A DNA stretch of 64,000 nucleotides. Source: Sipunculus nudus (lineage: Eukaryota; Annelida; Sipuncula; Golfingiida; Sipunculidae). The position numbers were made by a program, and so were the translations under genes. Shown one piece after another: positions 34,572 to 47,275 of the stretch. The stretch's first letter is position 1. Each line of letters opens with the position of its first letter. The stretch is from assembly GCA_026874595.1 (NCBI GenBank), contig CM049313.1:13327508-13391507 (forward strand), written 5' to 3'. Under the pieces are notes generated by a model. The model was not told the DNA's origin, did no database searches, and saw only the letters and a program-made list of their open reading frames with translations.

Positions 34572-35603
34572 TAACTAGATGTGGTCGGACAATGGTCCTC
34601 AGAGGGCCCCGCGTTTCTGCTAGTGCTGGACTAGTTTACATATGGGTAAAAAAGTAAGTTAAATTTGAAAAATATCACAAACAGAAACAGGTTTTTATCA
34701 ATATGCATGAGGGAAAAAATCATACGGGATTAAAATAGATATGTCTGATATAATGTGAGCAATAGAAAATCACCGATTGTAGTCTGTTAGCCATATTTGA
34801 TTTTGAGCAAGTCTGTAATTCAATAGGTCTGGAGCCCTCAAAGGGACAAATGATCCCTGTAAATTTGGAAAAACTGAAGTATGTTATTGTTAAGTTATCA
34901 CGCACGAAAGAAAATCAGCATTTGGGCAGTGATGGCCATATTGAAATTCCAACAGGTCTGTAATTCAAAAGGTCTGAAGCCCTTACAGGTACCAATCATC
35001 CCTGTGAATTTGGGAAAGCTGCAGGAGGTTGTTAGTTATTGCACATGAAAGAAAATCAGCCATTGGGCTGTGGTGGCCATATTGGAATTTCGACAGGTCT
35101 GTAATTCAATAGGTTTGGAGCCCTAATAGGTATCAGTCATCCCTGTGAATTTGGGAAAGTTGCAGTAGGTTGTTGCTGAGTTATCACGCACAAAAGAAAA
35201 TCAGCGATCCGGCTGTGGCGGCCACATTTGAATTCCAACAGGTCTGTTATTCAATAGGTCTGGAACCCTCATAGGTACCAATCATCCCTGTGAATTTGGG
35301 AAAGCTGCAGTAGGTTGTTAATGAGTTATTGCATGCAAAAGAAAATCAGCGATTGGGCTGTGGTGCCCATATTTGAATTCCGACAGGTCTGTAATTCAAT
35401 AGGTCTGGAGCCCTCATAGGTACCAATCATCCCTGTGAATTTGGGAAAGCTGCAGTATGTACTTGTTGAGTTATTGCGTGCAAAAGAATTTAGTGTCACT
35501 GATGGAAGGACAGAAGGATGGAAGTACGGGAGAACGGATGGACAGAAGGATGGACTGACACGGTGATCACTATAGGGCACCGCTTGTCAAGCGGGGTCCT
35601 AAT
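34572..35603 (+). mobile_element. Tandem-core element inserted in repeat K
   Basis: It starts near 'aactagatgtggtcggacaa' with an AGGGCCCCGC subterminal motif. It then carries five units of 142-149 bp ('gtctgtaattcaataggtct', 'atccctgtgaatttgggaaa' at about 34811, 34953, 35098, 35240, 35389). A GGAT/GGAC-type microsatellite (35510-35553) follows, and it ends with a perfect hairpin CCGCTTG-T-CAAGCGG (35580-35594) and GGTCCTAATT. The plan is the same as pearl/HINE elements, but the sequence family is different. Confidence 0.7.
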
Positions 35604-35850
35604 TATATATCTCTTTGGCATTTGCATAGATTAAAACATGCATGTTATTAAAGCTCGATGTATTAAAATATGATTTCTCTTCTCCTGAAAAAAAATGGGC
35701 AACTTAAAATTTGTCAAGATTCAGGCCTTTGTGCAAAGATTACGTTGCACCCACTGGACTGGGCAAGTAGGGTCCAACTGCTGGTTGTCCTACCACCATT
35801 TTTACTTGCCCTGGGTAAGTGGTTCACTGTTAATGTCAAGCCTTGGGTAA
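35604..35850 (+). repeat. Dispersed repeat K, right part
   Basis: Matches 27755-27960 ('taaaacatgca.gt.attaaagc', 'atgatttctcttctcctgaa', 'gttgcacccactgg'). 35851-36463 shows no gene. Confidence 0.55.
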
Positions 35851-36463
35851 GCTGAACTTGCTCAGACAAACAGCTAATAATGCTTTTCACAGTGGATTTA
35901 ATTTGTACCATAAACACAGTCATTGAGACACAACTGAGGTGGCCTATGATGCAGAGCCCAGGTGCTTGAAATAATCTGTTGGTGGCTATGTTAAATTCTG
36001 TTAATAGTTAACTTATACAAGGGTAACTCCAATTACCACCATTAAAAGACACAGACTCCACAAGTAGTGTACTTAACAGCGGGACAGGAAGGCTCATCGT
36101 GACAGAACACTGTCCACATATACATATGGTGTCTGCTGGGTCAGACGTGATTCAAGGACAAAACAAGCCTGGACAAACAGCAGTCATATCTTCAAATGGG
36201 AATGTTTGCTTAGCTCAGTCTGTAACAGACATATTACTGGACTGATGACACTCACAGTGATAGTGTGCAGGCCAAACTCTGTGTCTTATAGTAAGAGTGT
36301 TTACTTTGTGGTTTTAACATTGAACTAGGTCTGTGTATTGCGAGGGCCCTTAATTAGAATTGATTTAATTCTAGATTCAATTTTTACCAAAGTAGTAAAT
36401 TTCAGACCTCTTGAAAAATAAAAGCCAAAATGGCGGTTAGTAAATTGAACAATATATAAGAAA

Positions 36464-39098
36464 AACAAGGGACCCATGGGTCACGGCGCTCAGCTGTTAT
36501 ATGTGATCGCAAAATATGATATGGAAGAGGAGGTAGACAAAGGCTGGTTTTGTGTGGTAATATAAGCTCTATTATGAGTTGACAGTGTTTAAAGTTATGT
36601 AAGATTTTGATAATACCCTTTGAGACAAGGAAGAGGATTGATGTCCTTTATATTATTTACAGTTGGAAATGGTGTGCTATTATCACACAGGTTTTGACTT
36701 AGCCATAAAACTTTACCTACATTGCAGCAGAATTATTTGAAAAGTTAAAACTATTTACTAAAAATTAATAACAAATATTGTGTCAAATATAATTTAAATT
36801 TAAAATAATAACAGTATCATCTGTTTCCTTTCAGCAAAGATTTTTTAATAATATTATCAAAATAAGGATTATTAAAATAATATTATAGAATATGTTCAAT
36901 TATTGTCTTATGACAATCGTTAACATTACAGAAATCATAATGAGAACTTGTCTCAGATCTGATTTTTTATCATATTCAAATTTTTTATTTAAAAAAGCAT
37001 TATAAAAGGAAAGCATTAAATGTGTAAAAAATAACCAAATGATAAGAACACCCTATAAATTTACAAGGAGAAATCTATAGATGGGCAAGTTTAATTATAT
37101 TAACTGAAATATAGACACCAGTAATATAAATTTTGATTATTTACATAGTCTTGTGCCAGCTGTTACAGCCACGTGTCTAAATGTCATTAGTGAAACATTT
37201 TGACATGTTTATTCAGTGCTTGTCTGAGTAAAATTTAAAAATGTTGACATATTTAATTTTTTTTTAAATTTTGAAATAAATATAAATTAACAAGCTGAAA
37301 CACTTGGAAAAGACCTGGAAATTTAGATTAATATTATCAACTGCATCTTTGTCTATCATTAATTTCCTTCGTATAATCCCTAATAGTATAGAACAATATA
37401 ATTTAATTTTTTTCATTATTATACCTGAAAAGAAAAATACCAAAGTGACTCAATCGTGTTATTTGGAATACATTTTCATCCATCCATACAAAATGCATAA
37501 AACATCAGTAACTGCAAGGTAATTCCCTGTTACTCATCAACTGTCAAATTTCATTTCTACTGATTTTATTTAAAGTTGTTGTTATAGACCTATAAAAATT
37601 TATTTATTTATTGTTTATTTTTATGCTGTTGGTCTAAATAACTAATACATGAGTTGGGTTGGACATATGGATCAACTGAGGCAAGCCATAAGCTGCCTGG
37701 CTGACTAGTATATGCCCCGCCTCAAGCATGCATAATTGGCCTGAGAGGTCAACTAGAGGACAAACAGGTGACTGAAGAGGGACTGGGTAGATCCTAGGGT
37801 CTGACATGGTCTCATAAAAACTATAATAAAAGCTACAGTGTTTGGCCAATTTCTTTCAACTTTCAAAAGTAACAAGCTGAAATCCTAATTTCTGCATGAT
37901 ATGAAATTTATATCAATAGTGCTTACAGGAAACAAACATTCCATGGTCAAAGTTAGGCAAAATTTAAGGTACCGATTTTATATTTATGCTAATAACTTGT
38001 AAAATTTGAAAAATTCAGAACTAATTTTAGTATACAATTGAATCTTGATTAAATAATGTTATATCCATGACAAAAAAAATCTCTAGCTTCAGCAATTCTC
38101 ATGTTAAGGGAGTAAATATATTTCTTGTTTTTTTTTACAAAGTGCATTATGTTTTGGCCCATAACTTAAAACAATTTCCCAATACTGACATCATTTTTGG
38201 CATGTGCAAAGAGTATGAATAGAAGAACATGTATATTATATATGATGAAAGTCAGATCAGTGGTTCTGATATTAGGCAGTCTTGAAGTGTAACAATGGAT
38301 TTTTTTCTTAATATCTCGAAGGAATGATGTTTTAGTGACCAAACTTTGGGTATGGTAGGGGGTTTGGGGGGACATTTAGCTATATGCCAAATTTTGGGAG
38401 CTGAGAGCTGGCCTGGGAAGCTGGGGAGCTGAGCTCTAGCCAACTGCATAATACTTGCTTGATCTAAACAATACTTTAAATGGCGCTTGAAAACTTGAAT
38501 AAAATCTACAGGTTTTTATCAACTGGTTTCAAATTTCAGATGTAAACAGATGAGATGCTTATGGTAACATGCTGTGAAAATTGAATCCACAGCAGTTACA
38601 GGAAAAAAATGTGCCATAGTCAAATCCTGGCAAAATTTAAGGTACTAGTGTTATATTTATGCTAATAACTTAAAAAAATTTGAAAAATTTAGATCTAATT
38701 TTGGGTATACAATTGAATCTTAATTAAATATAGTTAAACACCTTAAAAAATACAGAACTAATTTCTGGTATGTGCATAGGAAATATATAGAGGTATGTAT
38801 ATATGAAAAGTGATCAATATCAGGTCAGTGGTTTTGATATTAGGCAGTCTTGAGGTGTAACAATGGGTTTTTAATGGAAAACGGAGGTTTTTCCTTAATA
38901 ATTCGAAGGAACGAAGTCCTATTGACCCAATTTTCAGTATGGTAGAAGATTTTGGGGACATCTAAAGGTATGCCGAATTTCAGATTCATAGGTCCAACTG
39001 TTTCAAAATGTGCCAGTTTAACGGATGTACGGACGGACAGCCGTAAGACAAAGGACCAAGACTATAGCTCAGATGATTTATAGTCACCTGAGCTAAAA
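36464..39098 (+). mobile_element. Complete 2.6-kb pearl/HINE-like element, second copy
   Basis: 5' AACAAGGGACCCATGGGTCA then CGGCGCTCAGCTG; 3' short GGAC stretch (39030-39042), ACTATAGCTCAGATGATTTA, TAGTCACCTGAGCT, AAAAA. The order matches 30797-33430. More diverged at the 3' hairpin (one stem mismatch). Confidence 0.75.
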
Positions 39099-39487
39099 AT
39101 ATACCTCTCCCTCTGTTTGTCACCACCAAAATTTATTCTAGGTGAGTGGAGTTGTCCACTAGAGAACATTTAAAGTATATTTATGGCACACACGAGTTAA
39201 AGTGCTTCACCAAATTTGCTCTTTCAAATTTGAGAACTCATAAATAATATTTGGAATGATTCAGTTAAGAGGTTATTAACTGATTACAATTTAATCAAGG
39301 GCTTGCAATTCAATGCATCGATTCTGCAATGCATTGTTTCACCCCTACCCTGAACCATACAGCTTGAGGGCATCAAACTTTTCACATCTAGTTTCATGGC
39401 TTCATACCCTCCAATTCATAATCGGACACTTTAAGAGTTAAAACAAAACCAAATCCTGAAAGGGATTTTTCTGGTTATTATACAAAC

Positions 39488-39980
39488 TGACAACAAGAGC
39501 AAACTTGTATAATATGCCCGTCATGTGTCTGGTGACCTCTGACCTCATTAAATATATGCAAATTTTGAAGAAAAGGTAATTCAGGTGAGAAACTCTATTG
39601 GTAAATATGTATAATGAGTTTCATGAAAATCCATAGGATATTTGGTAAGTCACCAAGTTTCCTCCAAGGTGTGTTGACCTCTGACCTCATTAAATATGCA
39701 TGGATTTTGCTGGAAATTGAACTTAATTATTAACATTTCTGATGAGTTTTATCAAAATCCTTCACCACAAAGTAGGCTATTGACCCATGACCTTACTAAA
39801 TAAGTGTGGATGTTGCCCATAATTGAACTCTGGTGGGATAATCTGTTTGTAAGTAGTTATGGTGAATTTCGTAAAAAACCATCAAAGCCCCAATAAGTTA
39901 TCACAGTGACAAAAAAAGTTAATGGATGGACAGTGGGTATACCATAATACTCCCATCTTATGACAGGCATATAATAACTC
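39488..39980 (+). repeat. Dispersed repeat R, copy 2
   Basis: Same order as 22551-22941 and slightly longer, with an internal repeat of the 'tgacctctgacctcattaaa' phrase at about 39531 and 39675. The flank 39099-39487 shows nothing recognisable. Confidence 0.6.
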
Positions 39981-42062
39981 AAAAACGTTTTTTTTTTTTC
40001 TCCTGTACTGTGATTTTTTTCTTGTTGAGGAATGAAATTTTAATTTTTTATTGAAACAAAATTTTTATTTCAGTTTAAGAGTAGATAGAAACATGAAAGA
40101 GAAAAAAAAAACATACATTTTTTTAGGTAATGTCATGTAGTTTGCCACTTTATGTTCAGTCTTTCTGTGATCTCTGACAGGATTATAAGTATACGAAGTA
40201 TTTGTTCTGGAAAATAACACTTCTTTGTATGTGCATACTTAATCATTTGTGATAAGATCATGTGAAAACACAACCAATTTACTCAACTATGAAAGAAAAT
40301 GACCAATTATCAATATAATCGATTAACTGGCACACCAATACTAATGACATATTATTTTGATAACATGCTTGCCTTCATCCTACATAGACTGAGCCTCTGA
40401 CTGTGACAGGCCTGATCCTTGTCTTTAAGCAAGTAAAATAAAATCTTAAAAATGAGTACTCTAAACCCAGAATGAATTTGTAAACCATAAAATACCTAGG
40501 GATAAACTCTCTGTGAAGTGCATTCAAGCCCATGTCTAACAGCCAATAAACAAATAATAAAAAGACAATAAAACAAGCATTTATACCCAGAGAGCTAAAT
40601 ACCATTATCAGTTTACATTCTTGTGTACATTACAGACCTTGATTGCAAATTTATGTCCCCCATGTCTGGTTAAAGCTCTTTTTCTCTACATTTAATGATG
40701 ACCATACCTGAATATCTAAACACACAATACACACATGATCTGGTTCCTCTGTCACTACAGATCTGACTGACCTGTCAATCATCTTTAGATCTACTTTTAA
40801 TGATTTACACTTTTAACTGGCAACTGATTCCGAGTCCTTCAGGCAGGTTAACCCTCTGGACCTAATGCAGAATCAATGTAATGCTTGCATTTTCACTAAT
40901 TACATACATACCAGTATAATGTATGTACATCACTAAATATGATAACTGAAGTCTTACAATTACAGAATGATGGTATCTACTATAACCAAATTGGAAAATC
41001 ATGTGTGATAACCGATATGCTTTGCTTATCTAGGGTTTAATTAGGTAAATTGGTAAAAAAAATGATCACTACATTGTATACCAAAACACTGTTAATTATG
41101 TGATTTAATCTAATTTTCCTGAGTAAAACAAATAAATGTTGAGCAATTATTCAGACCTATCACTGACACAACACGATTATATACTAGTGGTGCCTATTGT
41201 TATAATTTCCTTGTAGTTCCTAATTATCCCAACATGTGACATAGTGTTGCTTATATATACAACAGATAAATGACTGCCTAGGTTTTTACTCATAGAATAA
41301 TAAGCATGCCAGTATATAAATTGTTTTAACATGATAAGCTGACAAACAACAATACCGGTACTTGCTGCTACATGTGTCTTCTGTTATCAGGTTATTCTGG
41401 ATTAAAACAAAGCTGTCAAACAAGCTGGTTTATCAAATCTGCAAAACAATTTACCAAATGTAGGTAAATACCCTCCCCCCTTAGAGCCAAAAAGGGCTTT
41501 GTTCATGGTTTATTCCGAGTATACAAGTCTCAGCAAAATATCTGAAGAAAACATTTAAATACTGAATTTTCCTAAGAGTTTCGCATTAATTATCTGTATT
41601 AAAGATCATCACAACTATACATCTTATCTATATATCACTTTTATCAGTTATCACACGTACTGGGACACATGTACCTACATCTTGACTGAACACATGATAA
41701 TGCTTACTTCACCAGGGACCTGTTACTAATATTATTTTTAAATCATATTACATTATATATTAAAAATAGATATTATATTTAATATAACCTAATATTATTT
41801 TTTTTAATATACATTATATATTAAAACATAGATATTATATTTAATAAAACCTAATATTTTTTTTATTTTATTTTAATTATTATCCCAGTTACTGATGTCC
41901 ACCAGAGTATTAAAATCAAAGCAATACTTGGCCACTGAAAAATTCAAAATTTGATTTTATAAAATATTTTTGTACCCCAAAAACCTTCTGGGAAAGCTTT
42001 TAGTCCCTTATTTAAGGAAATTTGGTTGTTGTTTATTTAAGATCGATAAAAAATTTATATAA
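39981..42062. other. AT-rich, no gene; 66-bp duplication at 41745-41870
   Basis: The only structure noted is a direct duplication of an AT-rich phrase ('cattatatattaaaa', 'tagatattatatttaat', 'aacctaatatt') near 41750 and 41812. No coding exon is seen. Confidence 0.5.
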
Positions 42063-42551
42063 AACAAGTGACCCATGGGTCATGACGATCAGCTGACAAG
42101 CATGACCTGTATTTAAAGCCTAAATGGTATCTGACCTTACTTGGAAGATGGAAGGTTTGGGATGAAAAGTCTGAATTGAAATGCATCTACAACTTTTTTC
42201 AAGAAGCTGGTCCTGTGACATTGACCTTTGACCCTAAGACCTAAATATCAAAAGGTTTGTTCCTCTATTGACATGTAAGGTTTGGGATGATTATTTTGGC
42301 TAAAAGAAATAATTCTGGGAGGTGCAAACACACCCCATAACTTCGAGAATATAGGTCACAGTGACCTAATTTCAGGTTTGCAAGGAGATCTTTTTAGAAC
42401 CTCTAAGACTGCATAGGGTTCATGTATCTAGCCCTTACAGTTACAATTTGTGCCGTGCTAACGGCCAGACGGCTGGCCGGACAGACGGAAGGACGACGGA
42501 CAAAGACCCATCGCTAAAGCACAGCATGACCAAAAGTAAGCTGAGCTAAAA
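42063..42551 (+). mobile_element. Short complete pearl/HINE-like element (~490 bp)
   Basis: It has the 5' signature AACAAGTGACCCATGGGTCA and the 3' signature (GGCCAGACGG / GGACAGACGG microsatellite, 'cgctaaagcacagcatgacc', CTGAGCTAAAAA). The middle is a single core unit with TGACCTTTGACC at 42222. It abuts copy B directly. Confidence 0.7.
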
Positions 42552-44367
42552 ATCACTGAAACTGCACTGACAAAAGGATTTCTAAGGTGGCTAACTGGCA
42601 GACATAATGGATTTCTGACAAGTCTGACATTTGATATCACACATCCTCAAATAAGAGACCAAACTTGTAGCAAATTCTCCAAAGGATGTTACAGTAATGA
42701 ATGTCCAAAACAATTCAAAAGGCATTTTCAGGCCCTCATATTAGATTTATAGATATGCAAATGTAAAAAGTGTAAGTCCAATATTTTTTATTATCACTCT
42801 GCTTTTCAATGGGATCAGCAGGGTAGGTAAACTGCAAAACCTGAAAGAAAAGAAATGCAGAAAGCATAACTAAAGGTCTTGTAATGAAGAAAAGCCATCC
42901 TAAATCCAGGTACACATCCACATATTATGAGAAAAAACATATGCTTTTATATCTGGTGATGTATATAAAAATATTCAGATATCTAGGAAACTAAGTTTAT
43001 TGCTATGATTCCATAAAATAAACTGCAAAATGTTCCCATCATCTTATAAATCAGTAGCTAAGCCTTAATACTATACTCACACAGTCTTAATACCTGGCTG
43101 AAGCATTCCAGCAACAGTGTTTTTGTTATGCAGTAACGAGGTACTTATCACTCAGCCTTATCACTTGATAGGCTGATACAAAAGAGAGTCATATGTCACC
43201 AGCATCACTCACAATTACAGCCACACAGTGAGATGTACCATAACCAATGGTTACATGTACAAGATGAGAGATGGTCAACAAAATAAGTTATTGTGAACAT
43301 CCCTGACCTATGACCTTGGCCTTTTGCCCACATATCAACTGGATTCTTTCTAAATGATGGGTAACTACTAACCACTTACATCTGGCCGGGTGTAATTACT
43401 TGGCAACCAATGAGTGAATAACTTAGACCTGCAACCTTTAACCTCCTGACCAGCTGACCTCAAAATCAATTAGTTATTTCTTCATGCAAAAAGACCCATA
43501 AATATGAAGTTTGAATCACATTCAGTGATGCATAGATGTGGCATATGTGAAAGACTGAAGGTTTGGGTTGAACAGTTTCACTTGAAATATGTTCAAAAGC
43601 ATTTAGAACAATATGGTGAGCTTGACCTTTGACCTTTTGAACTCAACATCAATAGGCTTCTTTCCCTATTGGTAGGTAAGCCATATATGACAGATGGAAA
43701 GTATAGATTGAAAAGTTTGCCTGAAAATGACTCTACGCTAGAAGAGGGTGCTGTGAACTTGACCTTTGACCTCAAAATCAACAGGTCTTTTCCCTGTTGG
43801 CAGAGAAGCAATATCAGTGCTGAAAGGTTTGGAATAAAAGGTCTAGCTTGAAATGTGTCCACAACCTTTTCAAAGAAGTGGATTCTGTGACCCTGACCTT
43901 GTGACCTCAACATCTATAGGATTCTTCTCCCACTTAGTAGGTGAGCTATATGTAAAAGATCAAAGAATTGGGATGAAAGGTCTGGCTTAAAATGCATCCA
44001 CAGGCTTTTCAAAGAAGTTGGTTCTGTGACCTTGACCTTTGACCTTGTGACCTCAAAATAATTATGGTTCTTCCCCTGTTGGTAGGTGAGCTGTATGTGA
44101 AAGATGGAAGGTTTGGGATGAAAATTTTGGCTTAAAGAATTATTTCTGGGGGGTGCAAATACACCCCATAACTTCAAGAATATAGGTCGCAGTGACCTAA
44201 TTTCAGGTTTGCAAGGAGATCTTTTTAGAACCTCTCAGACTGCATAGGGTTCATGGCCCTAGCCCCTACGGTTACAATTGTTGCCCTGCTAACGGACGGA
44301 CGGAAGGACGATGGACAAAGACCCATCGCTATAGCCCAGCATGACTGAAAGTCAGCTGAGCTAAAAA
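42552..44367 (+). mobile_element. Pearl/HINE-like element, copy B of 411-2230
   Basis: Co-linear with 411-2230 over its whole length. TGACCTTTGACC is perfect at 43623, 43760 and 44033. The 3' end (GGACGGACGG at 44294, CGCTATAGCCCAGCATGACT, GTCAGCTGAGCT, AAAAA) is intact. Small insertions and deletions separate the copies, so the duplication is not recent. Confidence 0.7.
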
Positions 44368-47270
44368 TGTTGAAGTTTTGAAATTTAATTTGTAGGAGGG
44401 ACCCAATACAGGATAAATATTTTCCAGGTAGTCCTTTACAGGTAGTATGTTGATACTAGCATTCGTATGGTCAAAAGGTGCTGCTCTGTTCTGATTTCAA
44501 TCAATGTAAGTAAGCTCGAGTATGACAATATAAGGCTGTTAAAGTGTGTTCACAGCACATCACATGAAGCATTTAACTACTCATGAGAAAACATCTGAGT
44601 GATATCTTACTTGCTGATTATACAGTTTATTATATACCCATATCATCCACTGTTCAAGTGCCTGTTATTGACAATTAGAAAAGAAACCACTCAGGGTTAC
44701 ATCATTATGTTTATAAGTAATGATAAAGGAAGGATTTTTGACAGAATTGTGTAAACATATGTGGAAAAGCAACTGCTTTGAATTTGCCAAAAACATCTAT
44801 AACTTATAAATTAAAAACTTGTGACAGGGGAGATGTACAATTCTTCAACATAACTATTCTGTCAGTTTCATAGATTTTTCAAATGGGGCCGTACAGTAAC
44901 AGAGATTTGCATTTAGAGATCTGATGAAAAAAAGTTCAGTGGAATGTTAGCTGTGAAAGTTCCTCAGTTAAAAAAGTTCATTTGGTTTACCTTCTATAAC
45001 CAAATAATAAGAACAAATAAAACCATTTTCCTGTACAAAATTGGGCTGCACTCAACTGTCTAGGATACTAGTCTACATAGGGAAAATATCTGCAATGTGA
45101 CTCCAACCAGTGGTTGCATTTAATGAGAGAGTAACAAATACCAGAAAAATGAAATATTTAGACCAGATAACTAACTGTTATAGAGAGCTAAGATGTACTG
45201 TCACTGAACATTATGGCAGCTTCATATAATGCAGAATTTATGATTTACATTTGAAATATCAGATATTTATCTTGCTTAAACAGAGACAGCCTCTGTTTGG
45301 CTCATTGCAGTAAATATTACCCACAGAAACTTGACTTGTCTCACCATCAAGACTTTTTAAAGGCATCCTCCAGGGGAGAGAATAAACTTAGACATCTGGT
45401 TCAACATTTGCTGTTCTGGTAGTAAGATGGCTACACAGGCAGTTAACATGTGGACTTTGTGAATTTTCATGTAAAGCTGGACTATATATATTTAAGTTGC
45501 ACTAAAATCCATTTGGAACATTTGTTTGTATTGTGTGCACAAAAAAGCTCATTTGGGGGTATTTTGTTTTTTAGTGTGATTGGGTGTTTGCAAATAAATC
45601 ATCAGATTCCTCATCTACAATGTTATACTACTAACTTGTATAATAAGGAGTGTGAACTCATGACCCTGACAAATATTACTCTACCCTCATAGTGTTACTT
45701 CATGAGTCATACATACCATGTGTATTTATCTAGATATGAGCTGGCACAGACTGGTGAATTCAGAACAACCAGAAAACCAAATATTACTGACAATATTCAT
45801 GAGGATTCACCATGATACTGAATCATGAATGCCTACATTGTACTGTACCATTTATTGACTAATGATAAATGTCAACTGGCCTGAATCTCAGACCTCCAGG
45901 ATACTAATATACCTGTCCACACCCACACCTATATTCCCATAACTGACCTGTCTCAATGTTATCACCTCCAGGTGACCACATGACCATGATAAATGATCTG
46001 ACAATAACACATAACAGGTCAACATGACCAATATCCAGACAGAGGTCTGATATTTCCTCCTGGAATTTATGTCTGTTTATGATTCTGAATGTGTTGTGAC
46101 CCAAAGTTTCATTTGATGCCATCAAAAAATTTATCCAAGAGATTCACTTATGCTGCTACAAATGCCTAATGATTCAACCCCATACTCTTGATAACAAGAG
46201 TAGATTGCTACAAGAACACCACCAGGTGGACTTGACAAAGGTAGCAGCCTTCTGTCTCACATTCCCTCATGTATACCAACTAGCAGTGCAATTTAAACCT
46301 TACACAGCAGTTATAAACTTAAGTCTTTCACGATCTCCTTCACTTTAGCCGCTGCTTTGCAAAGCAAGTTTTTTTGGGTCTTGACTTGGATGCAAGGGCT
46401 GGCACAGGCCCATAAATCAGAACAACAAGAGGGCGGTGTTGTTGGTTTTTAAATTTGGAGTTGGATGCACATTGCCATGCCAGCCTCTCATTGGACATTG
46501 GTCTGATTACTCATTTGCCCTGTGCCAGCAATGGTGGGGAAACCCGGAGAATCTAGCCATGTAATGCAGCGGTTGAAGCAAAGGAGATATAGAACAAATG
46601 TTGTGTACAACTGGAACATGAGGAGTGCAGTACACAGTCAACTACAGGCCATTTTATATCTCTCATAATATTAACATTTATTAATATTTCTACTCTATCA
46701 GCATGTGTTTTTAGAATGGAAAAAAGTCTACATATGTTTATTGATATATAGCTGTATACAGTAGTGTATCCATGGGGGTCAAGAGGGTGTGGACCTGCTC
46801 CCCCCCCCCATCTTTTGTAACTGTTAAACTATGAGCAGCTGATAAGTGAGTGAGTGTATGGATATTTTATCATAAATAACACAACATTAGTCATTCTGTA
46901 TAAAAATAATATCTGTATACACTTACAATGCACATTTATTTGGATTAATGGCTGTTAAAATGCACACAATTTAATGCTTTTATATATATATATATATATA
47001 CATAATTAAATGTTTTCATATATATATATATACATAATTAAATGTTTTCATACCATAATTTTTTATTACGTATGCATTTTATGAAATATTTTTGTTGTTG
47101 TCCATAAATAATATTTAATGACTAAGCACGGCATTTATTACCCAGCATCTTGGTCGTTTGAAACGCACAAAATGTTATGTTAATATACACAGAATTAAAT
47201 TACTTACCTTAATTTTTTTTAGATATGCATTATATGTAAATGTTGATAGTTTATGCAACATTGCAAGTCA
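44368..47270. other. No gene recognised; TA microsatellites at 46981-47031
   Basis: No splice-bounded coding segment has a family signature. (TA)n runs at 46981-47000 and 47020-47031 flank a duplicated 'cataattaaatgttttcata' phrase. The short repeat at 46515-46585 has a relative at 27425. Confidence 0.45.
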
Positions 47271-47275
47271 GTTAC

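Noticed and set aside
5371-44367. Calling the hairpin-ended elements true Helitrons
   Set aside because: No Rep/Helicase coding sequence is present and the exact insertion dinucleotide cannot be fixed; only the pearl/HINE-like plan is supported.
45450-46125. Short frames at 45.4-46.1 kb
   Set aside because: No family motif, no good acceptor or donor pairing, AT-rich composition.
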